Part shown: in pieces, positions 20,375-31,093 of the stretch
Layout of the letters: every line of letters begins with the position of its first letter
How positions within the stretch are numbered: position 1 is the stretch's first letter
Assembly: GCA_021648265.1 (NCBI GenBank)
Contig: JAKITD010000003.1
Location: forward strand, 1-64,000
Direction of reading: 5' to 3'
Length of the DNA stretch: 64,000 nucleotides
From: Flavobacteriaceae bacterium
Lineage (GTDB): Bacteria; Bacteroidota; Bacteroidia; Flavobacteriales; Flavobacteriaceae
Notes under the pieces: generated by a model
The model's input: only the letters and a program-made list of their open reading frames with translations
What the model was told of the DNA's origin: nothing
Database searches by the model: none
Translations under genes and position numbers: made by a program

Positions 20375-20833
20375 ATGACAACATTAGAACTCAAATTTGA
20401 ATTACAACAACAGTGCAAAGACCTTATAAATTTTCGTTTAGAACGAATTCAGAAAGTCATTGCAGATATTGAAACTTCTCTAAAAGAAGAGTCTAAAAGC
20501 ACGAGTGGCGACAAGCATCATACAGGAAGAGCAATGCTTCAAATTGAAAGAGAAAATGCAGGAAATCAGCTTAGGGAAATCGAAAAAGTGTTACAACAAC
20601 TAGATAAAGTTGATATTAGTTCCTTTTCAAGAATAATCCGATTAGGAAGCCTTGCCGAAACCAATAATGCTAACTTTTTTATAAGTATTTCGGTTGGAAA
20701 ATTGGAAGTAAACAACATCTTTTATCTCGGTGTTGCTCCCAATGCTCCTATAGGATTGTGTCTTTTAGGAAAAACCGAAGGAGAACAGTTTAATTTTAAT
20801 GGGATGGTTTATAAAATAGAAAAGGTATCTTAG
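20375..20833 (+). CDS. Conserved protein with GreA/GreB C-terminal-like fold (coiled coil plus beta domain)
   Basis: GDKHHTGRAMLQIERENAGNQLREIEKVLQQL; C-terminal APNAPIGLCLLGKTEGEQFNFNG. Confidence 0.6.
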   Translation: MTTLELKFELQQQCKDLINFRLERIQKVIADIETSLKEESKSTSGDKHHTGRAMLQIERENAGNQLREIEKVLQQLDKVDISSFSRIIRLGSLAETNNANFFISISVGKLEVNNIFYLGVAPNAPIGLCLLGKTEGEQFNFNGMVYKIEKVS

Positions 20834-20863
20834 TTAGACACAAATTTCACAAATTTTCACGAA

Positions 20864-23023
20864 TTATTTTTTAACTTCAAAACCTCCTTTTTCAGGAAGG
20901 GTTCGGTAGCCCATATTATACAACGTAAAGGCAAAAATATCGGCATATTGCTCTATAGTTTTACTTACTGGTGTTCCTGCTCCGTGACCTGCATCGGTTT
21001 CAATTCTAATTAATACTGGATTATTTCCTGTTTGTTTTTCTTGCAATTCTGCAGCAAACTTAAAACTATGTGCCGGAACTACTCGATCATCGTGGTCGCC
21101 AGTGGTAATTAATGTTGCAGGATATTTCACTCCTTTTCTAACATTATGAACGGGAGAATAACCTAATAAGTATTCGAACATTTCTTTAGTATCTTCCGAA
21201 GTACCATAATCATACGCCCAACCAGCACCCGATGTAAAGGTGTGATAACGCAACATATCTAACACTCCCACAGCAGGTAAAGCTACCTTCATTAAATCGG
21301 GACGTTGTGTCATTACAGCACCCACTAAAAGTCCGCCGTTAGATCCTCCCCGAATTGCTAAATAATCTTTAGAAGTGTAGTTGTTTTTAATTAAATATTC
21401 GGCAGCAGCAATAAAATCGTCAAACACATTTTGCTTCTTTAATTTGATTCCTGCATCGTGCCATTCTTTTCCGTATTCACCACCACCACGAAGGTTTGCA
21501 ACTGCATAAATACCTCCTTGTTCCATCCATACCGAATTGGTAATACTAAATGAAGGTTTTAAACTAACATTAAATCCGCCATAACCATAAAGTATGGTTG
21601 GATTTTTTCCGTTGAGTTTCAATCCTTTTTTATGAGTGATAATCATTGGGATTTTAGTGCCGTCTTTCGATTTGTAAAACACTTGTTTGCTTTCGTAATT
21701 GTCGGAGTTAAAATCGATTTTAGAAGCTCTAAACAATTCTGAAGTACCCTTTTTAATGTTGTATTTATAAGTGCTTCCAGGAGTTACATAATTGGTAAAC
21801 GAGTAATATAGTTCGGTTTCTTCTTTTTTTGTTCCGAAGCCACTAACGGTTCCAACACCTGGTAATTTAACGGTTCTAATTAACTTTCCATAATAGTCGT
21901 ATTGCAATACTTTTGAAACGGCATCGACCATATAATTAGCAAAAAAATAACCTCCGCCAGTAGATGGGCTTAATACATTTTTGGTTTCAGAAATAAAATC
22001 TACCCAATTTTCTGGTGTTGGACTAGCAGCATCAACGGTTACAATTTTCTGATTGGGAGCATTTAAATTAGTTGCCAAATAAAGTTTGGTTCCGACGTTT
22101 TCTATGATATATGAATTACTATCGGTATGATCTAAAATGGTAATCAACTTACTAGTTGGTTTGGATAAATCTTTTATAAACAACTTATTTCCTGAAGTAG
22201 AAACACTTGCTGTAATCGTTAAGTATTTGTTGTCTTCGGAAACATAACCTCCAACATATCTATGCTTTTCGGAAGGGATTCCTCCAAATATCAATTCATC
22301 CTCTTTTTGAGGAGTTCCCAGTTTATGATAGAATAATTTATGTTGATCTGTCTTTGCCGAAAGTTCGCTTCCTTTGGGCTTGTCGTAACTTGAATAATAG
22401 AATCCTTCATTTTTATACCAAGAAACACCACTAAATTTTACATCGATTAAGGTGTCTTCAACAATTTTTTTGGTTTCAGTATTCATTACCAAAACTTTTC
22501 GCCAATCACTTCCTCCTTCAGAAATACTATAGGCTGCAATTTTCCCGTTTTTAGAAAAACTTAATCCTCCTAAGGAAATCGTTCCTTCTTTATTAAAGGT
22601 GTTTGGGTCTAAAAAAACTTTGGCAGTTTTAAGATCATCACCTGTTTTGTAACGGTAAATTACATATTGATTTTGCAATCCATCATTTTTATAGAAATAA
22701 GAATAGTCACCTTCTTTAAACGGTGCACCTACTTTTTCATAATTCCAAATAGCCGTTAAACGTTCTTTTAGTTCATTCCTAAAAGAAATTTGATCTAAAT
22801 AATTAAAGGTAGTTTCATTTTCTTGTTTAACCCAGGCTTCGGTTTCTTTACTTCGATCATCTTCTAACCAGCGGTAAGGGTCTTTTACATCGGTTCCGAA
22901 ATAATTGGTAACCGTATCTACTTTTTTACTTTTTATATAGTTCACTTTAATAGTTTCGTTATTGTTTTGAGAAATTGCAACGATTGAAAATGCAACTACA
23001 AAGGGTAACAAGAAATGTTTCAT
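20864..23023 (-). CDS. Prolyl oligopeptidase family serine peptidase (S9A)
   Basis: [29 protein letters not shown] nucleophile motif, [20 protein letters not shown]. Confidence 0.95.
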   Translation of the reverse strand: MKHFLLPFVVAFSIVAISQNNNETIKVNYIKSKKVDTVTNYFGTDVKDPYRWLEDDRSKETEAWVKQENETTFNYLDQISFRNELKERLTAIWNYEKVGAPFKEGDYSYFYKNDGLQNQYVIYRYKTGDDLKTAKVFLDPNTFNKEGTISLGGLSFSKNGKIAAYSISEGGSDWRKVLVMNTETKKIVEDTLIDVKFSGVSWYKNEGFYYSSYDKPKGSELSAKTDQHKLFYHKLGTPQKEDELIFGGIPSEKHRYVGGYVSEDNKYLTITASVSTSGNKLFIKDLSKPTSKLITILDHTDSNSYIIENVGTKLYLATNLNAPNQKIVTVDAASPTPENWVDFISETKNVLSPSTGGGYFFANYMVDAVSKVLQYDYYGKLIRTVKLPGVGTVSGFGTKKEETELYYSFTNYVTPGSTYKYNIKKGTSELFRASKIDFNSDNYESKQVFYKSKDGTKIPMIITHKKGLKLNGKNPTILYGYGGFNVSLKPSFSITNSVWMEQGGIYAVANLRGGGEYGKEWHDAGIKLKKQNVFDDFIAAAEYLIKNNYTSKDYLAIRGGSNGGLLVGAVMTQRPDLMKVALPAVGVLDMLRYHTFTSGAGWAYDYGTSEDTKEMFEYLLGYSPVHNVRKGVKYPATLITTGDHDDRVVPAHSFKFAAELQEKQTGNNPVLIRIETDAGHGAGTPVSKTIEQYADIFAFTLYNMGYRTLPEKGGFEVKK

Positions 23024-23081
23024 AAGTCTCGATTATTTAAACAAATTTACTGAAATACTTCAGCTTTATTTGTAGTTTTTA

Positions 23082-24071
23082 TCACACAAGATTCTGTGCA
23101 ACAAGATATTCAGCTATCTGAATTGCATTTGTCGCAGCTCCTTTTCGAAGATTATCGCTCACAATCCACATATTTAAGGTGTTTTCTTGGGTTTCATCTC
23201 TACGAATTCTGCCTACAAAAACATCGTCTTTTCCATTGGCATAAATCGGCATTGGATAGGTATTGGTATCTGGATTATCTTGAACCGTTATTCCGGGAGT
23301 TTCGTGTAAAATTCTTCGAACATCGTTGAGGTCAAAATCTTTTCTAAAAGCTACATTTACCGACTCGCTATGTCCTCCAACAGTTGGAATTCTGACTGCA
23401 GTTGCTGTTATTGAAAAAGTGCGATCGTCCAGTATTTTTTGAGGTTCTCGTGCTAATTTCATTTCTTCTTTGGTATAACCATTCGCTTCAAAAACATCGC
23501 AATGAGGTAAGGCATTTTTATGAATTGGATAGGGATATGCCATTTCATCTTTAATTCCTTTTATTTCATTTTCTAACTGATTAACTGCTTTTACACCTGT
23601 TCCTGAAACCGATTGATAAGTAGAAACCACTACGCGTTTCATAATATATTTTTTATGAAGCGGTGCTAATGCCATTACCAACTGAATGGTGGAACAATTG
23701 GGATTAGCGATAATTTTATCGTCTTTTGTAAGTTGAGAAGCATTGATTTCTGGTATCACTAATTTTTTGGTTGGATCCATTCGCCAAGCAGAAGAATTGT
23801 CAATAACGGTTGTACCAACTTCAGCAAATTTTTGAGCCCATTCTAGAGAAATTGCAGCTCCTGCTGAAAAAATAGCAATGTCTGGTTTTTCAGAAACAGC
23901 AGCTTCTAAACCAATTATTTTTATGGATTTTCCATTATAGGGAAGTTCTTTTCCTACCGATTTTTTGGAAGCTACCAAAAGTAATTCAGAAATAGGGAAG
24001 TTACGTTCTTCCAATAATTTTATCATAATCGTACCAACCATTCCAGTGGCACCAACAACTGCTACTTTCAT
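23082..24071 (-). CDS. asd: Aspartate-semialdehyde dehydrogenase
   Basis: MKVAVVGATGMVG, PNCSTIQLV catalytic Cys, VGGHSESVNV. Confidence 0.95.
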   Translation of the reverse strand: MKVAVVGATGMVGTIMIKLLEERNFPISELLLVASKKSVGKELPYNGKSIKIIGLEAAVSEKPDIAIFSAGAAISLEWAQKFAEVGTTVIDNSSAWRMDPTKKLVIPEINASQLTKDDKIIANPNCSTIQLVMALAPLHKKYIMKRVVVSTYQSVSGTGVKAVNQLENEIKGIKDEMAYPYPIHKNALPHCDVFEANGYTKEEMKLAREPQKILDDRTFSITATAVRIPTVGGHSESVNVAFRKDFDLNDVRRILHETPGITVQDNPDTNTYPMPIYANGKDDVFVGRIRRDETQENTLNMWIVSDNLRKGAATNAIQIAEYLVAQNLV

Positions 24072-24225
24072 ATTTATGCTGAATTTATTTCAGTATCTAT
24101 TATTGTATTCCTCCCGATTATTTGGGGCACTCAATTTAAACTTGAACAGGGACCTTATTAATTAAATACTAAACACAAAAATACTATTTAGTAAATTAAA
24201 TTTCCAGAATAAAAACCTAAAAAAG

Positions 24226-24250
24226 AACCACCCACTTTTGGTGGATGGTT
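24226..24250 (-). terminator. Terminator-like hairpin downstream of mscL
   Basis: AACCACCCAC/GTGGATGGTT stem with U-tract on the minus strand. Confidence 0.7.
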
Positions 24251-24300
24251 TAGTTAAAAATTTCTGGTTAGAATGTGTAATGTAGCGGCACTACTTTACA

Positions 24301-24708
24301 TTATTTCTTAAGTAAATCTCTTATTTCTGCAAGTAATTCTTCTTGTGTTGGTCCCGGATCTGGAGCTGGAGCTTCCTCAACAGGTTTCTTTGTTTTGTTA
24401 TATGCTTTTACAATCATAAATAATACAAAACCAACGATTATTAAATTAATAATTGCATTAATCCAGTTACCATACATTATTGCGTTTTCTGCTGTTGCAA
24501 CTGCTCCTTCAGCATCAAGAACTGCTGGAGATAAAATTATTTTTAATTCAGAAAAGTTTATTCCGCCGGTAAAGTGACCAACAATTGGCATCATAACATC
24601 ACTTACAAAACCTTTAATTACAAGCCCTAAGGCACCTGCAAGTAAAACGGCAACTGCTAAATCTATGACGTTGCCTGTCATAATAAATTTTTTAAATTCT
24701 TTAAGCAT
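24301..24708 (-). CDS. mscL: Large-conductance mechanosensitive channel
   Basis: EFKKFIMTGNVIDLAVAVLLAGALG; EELLAEIRDLLKK C-terminus. Confidence 0.96.
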   Translation of the reverse strand: MLKEFKKFIMTGNVIDLAVAVLLAGALGLVIKGFVSDVMMPIVGHFTGGINFSELKIILSPAVLDAEGAVATAENAIMYGNWINAIINLIIVGFVLFMIVKAYNKTKKPVEEAPAPDPGPTQEELLAEIRDLLKK

Positions 24709-24799
24709 AATTTTTATGTTGAGAGTTAATACATAACAAGTATAAGAAATATATTAGAATTTTATCGTCGAAATACACAATATATTTATCGAAAGAAAA

Positions 24800-25909
24800 T
24801 TATTTTCGACAAACAACACGTTTTACCCTTTGTGAGATAGCAGTAATTAATTCGTAGGAGATTGAATTGATTTTCTCAGCATGTTTTTCGGCATTTTCAA
24901 CTTCTCCAAAAATGATAACTTCGTCGCCTTCTTGGCAATCAATATTAGTAATATTTACCATTATCATGTCCATACAAACATTCCCAATGATAGAAGCTTT
25001 ATTACCATTAATGGTAACCCAACCTTTTTCATTTCCGTAGGCACGACTAATTCCGTCGGCGTGACCAATTGGTATGGTTGCCGTTTTTAGAATTCCTTCA
25101 CTTTTAAAAGCTCTGTTATAACCAACAGTTTCTCCTTTTTCGATGGAATGAATTTGAGATATCACCGATTTTAAGGTAGCAATAGGTTGAAAGTTTTTCT
25201 GTTCTGAAGGAATATTGCTAAAACCATACAATCCAATTCCACTTCTTACCAAATCAAAATGTGCTTCGGGATAATTTAAAATTCCAGAAGTATTACACAT
25301 ATGCATCATCGGTTTATAATCTAAATTTCTAAAAAGCTTTTCTGAAATATTTTTGAAGGCTTCAATTTGAGAAATAGAAAACTCTTTTTCGGTTTCATCC
25401 TCACTTGCAGCTAAATGTGAAAAGATAGATTTCACTATAATAGAAGTGGTTTCTTTCAGTTTAGAACTAATAAAATCAATATCATTTTCTAAAAACCCCA
25501 ATCTGTTTAAGCCTGTATTAAATTTTAAATGAACAGGATACTTACTTTGCTTATTTTCTTTAGCAATTTCAATAAATTCCTGAAATATTTTTAGACTATA
25601 TAAATTAGGTTCTAAACAACGGTCGATTAATGTTTTAAAATTTACAGACTGGGGATGCAGTACAATAATCGGAGTTTTAATTCCTGCATCTCGAAGTGCA
25701 ACTCCTTCATTTACATAAGCTACGGCAAGATAATCAGCTCCTAGTTTAACGAGTTCTTTGGCAATTTCAACCGAATCACTTCCGTAGGCATAAGCTTTAA
25801 CAACGGCTAAAAAATTTGTGTTGGGCTTAAGTTTAGATTTTAAATACCAATAATTAGTACCCAGAGCGGTAAGATTGATTTCTAAAACAGTTTCTGTAGC
25901 TTTTGGCAT
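24800..25909 (-). CDS. alr: Alanine racemase
   Basis: AVVKAYAYGSDSVEIA PLP-Lys motif, LKFNTGLNRLGF, IGNVCMDMIMVN. Confidence 0.95.
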   Translation of the reverse strand: MPKATETVLEINLTALGTNYWYLKSKLKPNTNFLAVVKAYAYGSDSVEIAKELVKLGADYLAVAYVNEGVALRDAGIKTPIIVLHPQSVNFKTLIDRCLEPNLYSLKIFQEFIEIAKENKQSKYPVHLKFNTGLNRLGFLENDIDFISSKLKETTSIIVKSIFSHLAASEDETEKEFSISQIEAFKNISEKLFRNLDYKPMMHMCNTSGILNYPEAHFDLVRSGIGLYGFSNIPSEQKNFQPIATLKSVISQIHSIEKGETVGYNRAFKSEGILKTATIPIGHADGISRAYGNEKGWVTINGNKASIIGNVCMDMIMVNITNIDCQEGDEVIIFGEVENAEKHAEKINSISYELITAISQRVKRVVCRK

Positions 25910-25918
25910 TCCTTAGAT

Positions 25919-26551
25919 TTACTTTTTTTTTGAAACTTCTTCGGGTTCGGTAACCTTCATTTTTCGAACTTTTTCTTTCAACATGGCTTTGTAATAAGCA
26001 GACCTACTCAATGGTTCGTATTCGTCAACTTCACCTAAAAGTACGAGATTATCACCTTTTGCCTTTCGGTAGCTGTAATTGGCAAGGTTTCCTGTTCGGG
26101 TGCAAATAGCGTGAACTTTAGTCACATACTCGGCAGTTGCCATAAGAGCTGGCATAGGCCCAAATGGATTTCCTTTAAAATCCATATCTAATCCAGCCAC
26201 AATTACCCGAACTCCTCGATTGGCAAGATCATTACAAACTTTTACAATTTCATCATCAAAAAATTGAGCTTCATCAATTCCTACTACATCACAACTATCG
26301 GCTAAAATTGGAATATTTGCAGCTGCAGGCACCGAAGTAGAATGAATTTCGTTGCTATCATGAGATACAACCGAGTCATCATCATACCGAGTATCGATGG
26401 CAGGTTTAAAAATTTCTACTTTTTGTTTGGCGAATTTTGCACGCTTTAATCTTCGGATAAGTTCTTCTGTTTTACCCGAAAACATAGAGCCTGCGATGAC
26501 TTCAATCCATCCAAATTTTTCTTTTTGATTTACCGTATTTTCGAGAAACAT
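25919..26551 (-). CDS. tdk: Thymidine kinase
   Basis: [26 protein letters not shown]-loop, [22 protein letters not shown]. Confidence 0.95.
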   Translation of the reverse strand: MFLENTVNQKEKFGWIEVIAGSMFSGKTEELIRRLKRAKFAKQKVEIFKPAIDTRYDDDSVVSHDSNEIHSTSVPAAANIPILADSCDVVGIDEAQFFDDEIVKVCNDLANRGVRVIVAGLDMDFKGNPFGPMPALMATAEYVTKVHAICTRTGNLANYSYRKAKGDNLVLLGEVDEYEPLSRSAYYKAMLKEKVRKMKVTEPEEVSKKK

Positions 26552-26650
26552 AAATATTTTTTAAACTAAAACAGAATTCTTTGACGTTTACATAAAGGTT
26601 GTGTAAATTTATAAAAACAAAATAGAACATTTGCTTTATTTTAATAAGTT

Positions 26651-26711
26651 ATGAACCGAGTATATAAAAATTATTATCGAATCATAAAATCATTAATAGC
26701 GAACACATATG
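26651..26711 (+). promoter_or_regulatory. Conserved 5'-leader element copy D (diverged), upstream of 26740 CDS
   Basis: ATGAACCGAGTATATAAAAA...ATTAATAGCGAACACATATG, then 28 nt to the ATG; same length and order as copies A-C. Confidence 0.55.
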
Positions 26712-26739
26712 TTTCCGCTAAAAAATAAAATCTAAACAT

Positions 26740-27522
26740 ATGAAAAATAAAGTCTTATCCCAAATAAACACACTAGCTCAGCGAATAATTACTTCTGAAA
26801 ATGACCTTGATATTTCACAAACAAAGAACACATTAATTCAGCTTTACGAGAAATTATCGGTCTTAGAATTCTTAGAAACGAGTGTTGAAACTGAATTTAA
26901 AAAACCCGAACGCCCTGCAATCGATTCAAAAACCTATCGAGAAGAAAATTGGTTTAAAGAACCTGAAGCAGTACCTCAACCTTCCAACGAAGAAGCATTG
27001 GTAGAGCCTTTGATGGATAAAATTAAGGATATCATGGCACAAATGCCTAATGAAACTCAGAAACTGGATGAGATTTTAAAAGATATTTTACCGAAACAAC
27101 CCGACGATAAACAATCAGCTGAAATATTTTCTAATGAAATAGAAGAATTTGCTTCTTCCTATCAAGAAACGCCTGTTTTTGAACGTAAAGATGAAGAAAA
27201 ATTAGCTTCGAATAATTCAAATCAAAGTGCTGAAATAGTTTTTGAGAAAATATCAGAACTAGAAAAACCGAAGTCTATCAACGATAAATTAAATCAAGGT
27301 TTAAATATTGGGCTAAACGATCGTTTGGCATTTATTAAGCATTTATTTGAAGGAAGTGCAGATGATTACACGCGTGTTTTATCGCAAATTAACACTATGG
27401 AATCACATACTGAAGCTGCTTCGTTTATAAATTCTACTATTAAACCAGATTATAATAATTGGGTAGAAAAAGAGGAGTATGCAGAGCGATTTATGTTAAT
27501 TATTGAAAAAAGATTTAATTAA
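26740..27522 (+). CDS. Conserved hypothetical protein
   Basis: 260-aa ORF; acidic central region, C-terminal LNDRLAFIKHLFEGSADDYTRVLSQINTMESHTEAASFINSTIKPDYNNW. Confidence 0.8.
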   Translation: MKNKVLSQINTLAQRIITSENDLDISQTKNTLIQLYEKLSVLEFLETSVETEFKKPERPAIDSKTYREENWFKEPEAVPQPSNEEALVEPLMDKIKDIMAQMPNETQKLDEILKDILPKQPDDKQSAEIFSNEIEEFASSYQETPVFERKDEEKLASNNSNQSAEIVFEKISELEKPKSINDKLNQGLNIGLNDRLAFIKHLFEGSADDYTRVLSQINTMESHTEAASFINSTIKPDYNNWVEKEEYAERFMLIIEKRFN

Positions 27523-27535
27523 TTTTCAGCTTAAA

Positions 27536-28207
27536 ATGGGAAAATTATATTTGGTACCAACACCTATCGGAAATTTAAAAGACATCACTTTTAGAGCAAT
27601 TGAAGTTTTAAAAGAAGTCGATTTAATACTTGCTGAAGACACTCGAACTAGTGGGAAGTTATTAAAATATTTCGATATTTCCACTCAAATGCATTCTCAC
27701 CATATGCACAATGAACATAAAACGGTGGAAGGAATTGTAAGACGAATTAAAAACGGAGAAACCATCGCATTAATTAGTGATGCTGGTACTCCAGCCATAA
27801 GTGACCCTGGATTTTTACTAACTCGTTCTTGTGTGGAAGCAGGTATAGAAGTAGATTGTTTACCTGGAGCCACAGCATTTGTCCCTGCTTTGGTAAATAG
27901 TGGATTGCCAAATGATAAATTTGTTTTTGAAGGTTTTCTCCCCGTAAAAAAAGGCAGACAAACTCGATTATTACTTCTTGCCGAAGAAACCAGAACAGTC
28001 ATTTTCTACGAATCTCCACATAAATTAATAAAAACATTGACTCAATTTGTTGAATATTTTGGAACCGACAGACCTGTTTCAGTTTCTAGAGAAATCACTA
28101 AACTTCACGAAGAAACTATACGAGGTACGGCTTCCGAAGTATTAGCATATTACACCAATAAACCTCCAAAAGGTGAAATTGTGATTGTGGTTGGTGGGAA
28201 AAAATAA
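27536..28207 (+). CDS. rsmI: 16S rRNA (cytidine(1402)-2'-O)-methyltransferase
   Basis: GKLYLVPTPIGNLKDITFRA, LAEDTRTSGKLL, SDAGTPAISDPG, FYESPHKL; internal Met start favoured. Confidence 0.95.
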   Translation: MGKLYLVPTPIGNLKDITFRAIEVLKEVDLILAEDTRTSGKLLKYFDISTQMHSHHMHNEHKTVEGIVRRIKNGETIALISDAGTPAISDPGFLLTRSCVEAGIEVDCLPGATAFVPALVNSGLPNDKFVFEGFLPVKKGRQTRLLLLAEETRTVIFYESPHKLIKTLTQFVEYFGTDRPVSVSREITKLHEETIRGTASEVLAYYTNKPPKGEIVIVVGGKK

Positions 28208-28229
28208 GGAATTTAGTCTTACGTTGTTT

Positions 28230-28820
28230 TTAAACGTGTTTCCCTTTGTTCCAACCATGTTTTCCTAAATATTGATCGCCACTTTCTACGGCACCTCCTT
28301 CAATAGAGGTTCCCATAGAATCATTCCAACGATTTAAATATCCGAATAAAGAAATTACCCCAAGCATTTCTACAATTTCACCTTCGTTCCAATGTTGGTA
28401 AAGACGCGTTTTAATTTCTTCATTTACCGCATTTGGAACTTGTGAAGCTGCTAATGAAAAATCTAAGGCAGCACGTTCGGCTTCCGAGAAAGCTTTATGA
28501 GTTCTATATTCCCAAATATTGTCCAATTGCTCTTGCTCTGCACCGTATCTTTCCGCAGCCCGAATAGCGTGTGCCTGACAATAACGACAACCAGCCGAAT
28601 TACTACTAACCCAAGCAATCATACGTTTTAATGCTGAAGTTACCCGACCTTCATTCGCCATTACAGCTTTGTTAAGATTTATAAACGCCTTGCTAATCGC
28701 TGGACGGTGTTGCATTGTTAGTACGCTGTTGGGGCAAAAACCAAGGGTTTCGTTAAAGAAATCTGCTAATTGTTTGGTTTCGGGACTATGATTGGGTGAT
28801 AAAGGATTTACTAAAGGCAT
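28230..28820 (-). CDS. Carboxymuconolactone decarboxylase / AhpD-like peroxidase-related protein
   Basis: SSNSAGCRYCQAHAIRAAERYG CxxC AhpD-like motif. Confidence 0.85.
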   Translation of the reverse strand: MPLVNPLSPNHSPETKQLADFFNETLGFCPNSVLTMQHRPAISKAFINLNKAVMANEGRVTSALKRMIAWVSSNSAGCRYCQAHAIRAAERYGAEQEQLDNIWEYRTHKAFSEAERAALDFSLAASQVPNAVNEEIKTRLYQHWNEGEIVEMLGVISLFGYLNRWNDSMGTSIEGGAVESGDQYLGKHGWNKGKHV

Positions 28821-28980
28821 ACGGTTGTTTTTTTGATGAAAAACAAAGCTAAAGGTTTGAATATTCCCTTGCAAGGATTTATATAGACAAAGCAGTTTTC
28901 ACCATTGTTAATATCTATCTAATTCGAATAAAATACTAATAGGTATTTTGTAAATTTGCAATCAAAATAAATAAAATACT

Positions 28981-29403
28981 ATGGCAAATCATAAAGTTAC
29001 AACTTCCTGGAAAGAAAATATGTTATTGGAATCTGACAATCCAAATGGTAAAACCCTATTAATGGAAACCGATTCAGCTTTTGGAGGATCTGAACAAGGA
29101 ATGAACCCTAAGGCTTTAATGCTTTCCTCTATTGGAGGCTGTACAGGTTTGGATGTGCTTTCTTTATTAAAAAAAATGCGTGTAGCTATCGATAGTTTCA
29201 ATGTAGTTGTTGATGGTAATATGACTACCGAACATCCAAAATACTACGACAAAGTTAGTATTGATTACTACTTTACAGGAACCGATTTAAACGAAGAAAA
29301 GATTAAAAAAGCAGTTTCTTTATCTGAAGAACGTTACTGTGGTGTTATTAAAATGTTTAGGGCTTTTGCTGAAGTTACCATTACGATTCATATTAATGAA
29401 TAG
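28981..29403 (+). CDS. OsmC-family protein
   Basis: SSIGGCTGLDVLSLLKKMR, SLSEERYCGVIKMFRAFAEV. Confidence 0.9.
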   Translation: MANHKVTTSWKENMLLESDNPNGKTLLMETDSAFGGSEQGMNPKALMLSSIGGCTGLDVLSLLKKMRVAIDSFNVVVDGNMTTEHPKYYDKVSIDYYFTGTDLNEEKIKKAVSLSEERYCGVIKMFRAFAEVTITIHINE

Positions 29404-30870
29404 TTAGTTTTTTAATAATCGAACCGTAGTTCCTTCCGAAGTAAATAAATACACTCCATTTTGGGATTGTGAAATATCAATCTGGGATTGTTCTCCAGTT
29501 ATATTTCCTTGTTGAATTATTTTTCCAGTAATATCTGATATTTGATACGGAGTTTCAGAAGTAATAAAATTGTGGCTTATATTGAAAATCCCGTTAGAAG
29601 GGTTTGGGTAAACAGTCAACTTGTTCAAAAGTGGGGTATTGGTTTCTAAAAAATTATTTTTATATCTAGCCAAAACAAAATCGGTTTCGCCTTCATACCA
29701 ATAAGTACTACCAGCTACTACAATTTTATCATCAGATTGAATAATAACATTATAATTTTGAAAGTAAGGATTATAACTATAACCGTTAGAACCAAATGTG
29801 GTGTCAATATTGCCATTTTCGGTAAAACGAGCTAAAGCTAAGGTAGTCCCTTCAAATTCTGAAATATGTCCATAAATTAATAGCCTATTTCCTTGAAAAA
29901 ATACTTCTAAAGTGTAAAAATTAGCTAAATTAATTATTTTTTCTCCATTATCTGCAAAGGTAAAATCTACTGTTCCATCGGGTAAATATTGAATGATTTT
30001 TGTTAAGCCAATATCTATATTTGAAGCTGTAGCAATAATTTTCCCATCTGGTTTCAACACCATAGAACCTCCAGTTAACGATGTGTCTCCCATTACTATA
30101 ACTTTACCGTTATCCCCAAATGAGTTATCAATAGTTCCGTTTGGCATAAAACGATAAATAATTAATTTTTTAGGTGTGTTTGAATATTCTGCTTGTTGTA
30201 ATAGTATTTTTCCGTCGTTTTGTAAAAGAATTTTTCTTGTTCTAAAAAATTCTCCATCAGTATCATAAAGAGCAATACCGTTACTGCCAAAAGTTGGGTC
30301 TAAATCACCATTAGGAAGGTATCTAACCATCATAATTTGATAATAATTAGTAACATCGTCTGTGCGACCTATGGCTAATAATTTCCCGTCTTCTTGTAAA
30401 ATGGCTGTTTGAAAATAATCGGCATCAAAATCTGTAGTTGTAATACCATTAACCCCAAAAGTGTTATCTATATCACCATTAGTAAGATGTTTTGCAATTA
30501 AAAAATCTTCATTTTCGCTTCCTAAAACATAGAATGAGTTATCTGGTAGAACAATTAATTCTCTTTTCCCAAAAGGAGCTGTGTTGTAGCTCGGGTAAAC
30601 AATTCCATCATTCCCAAAAGACAAATCTACCTCTCCATTAGAAAGATATTTTGAAATTACTGTAACAGCATTAGTGCTCTCATCTACATTCCCAATTACC
30701 AACAAATTAGAATTAATTGTTTCTTTTACTTGGTAAATAACATCGTTATTATTAGTAATATTTGTAACAACATAGCCGTCATTACCAAAAGAGAGATCTA
30801 AAGTTCCATCTTGTGCAAAACTTGCTAAAGAAAAAAGTATTCCGAAAAGAAAAGTGTATTTTGTCGCCAT
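29404..30870 (-). CDS. Delta-60 (uncharacterised beta-propeller) repeat protein with T9SS type A sorting domain
   Basis: Repeated LxNGDxDxTFGxNG motifs; C-terminal VYPNPSNGIFNISHNF...GVYLFTSEGTTVRLLKN. Confidence 0.88.
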   Translation of the reverse strand: MATKYTFLFGILFSLASFAQDGTLDLSFGNDGYVVTNITNNNDVIYQVKETINSNLLVIGNVDESTNAVTVISKYLSNGEVDLSFGNDGIVYPSYNTAPFGKRELIVLPDNSFYVLGSENEDFLIAKHLTNGDIDNTFGVNGITTTDFDADYFQTAILQEDGKLLAIGRTDDVTNYYQIMMVRYLPNGDLDPTFGSNGIALYDTDGEFFRTRKILLQNDGKILLQQAEYSNTPKKLIIYRFMPNGTIDNSFGDNGKVIVMGDTSLTGGSMVLKPDGKIIATASNIDIGLTKIIQYLPDGTVDFTFADNGEKIINLANFYTLEVFFQGNRLLIYGHISEFEGTTLALARFTENGNIDTTFGSNGYSYNPYFQNYNVIIQSDDKIVVAGSTYWYEGETDFVLARYKNNFLETNTPLLNKLTVYPNPSNGIFNISHNFITSETPYQISDITGKIIQQGNITGEQSQIDISQSQNGVYLFTSEGTTVRLLKN

Positions 30871-31093
30871 AATAATAAGATTTAATGATAAACATTAAAG
30901 AGCGTTTCTCCACAGAACGACCATATTTATCACCTTAAATATAGTTAAAATATGATAATCAACCAAAAAGTAGCATTTATTGAACATTTATTTTTACATT
31001 TACTCTTTACTTCCCACTATAAAAAAGCCAAAATTCAAATTAAAAATTTCCATACATTTTTTGGAATTTATATTCTTGGAATTTCGATAAACT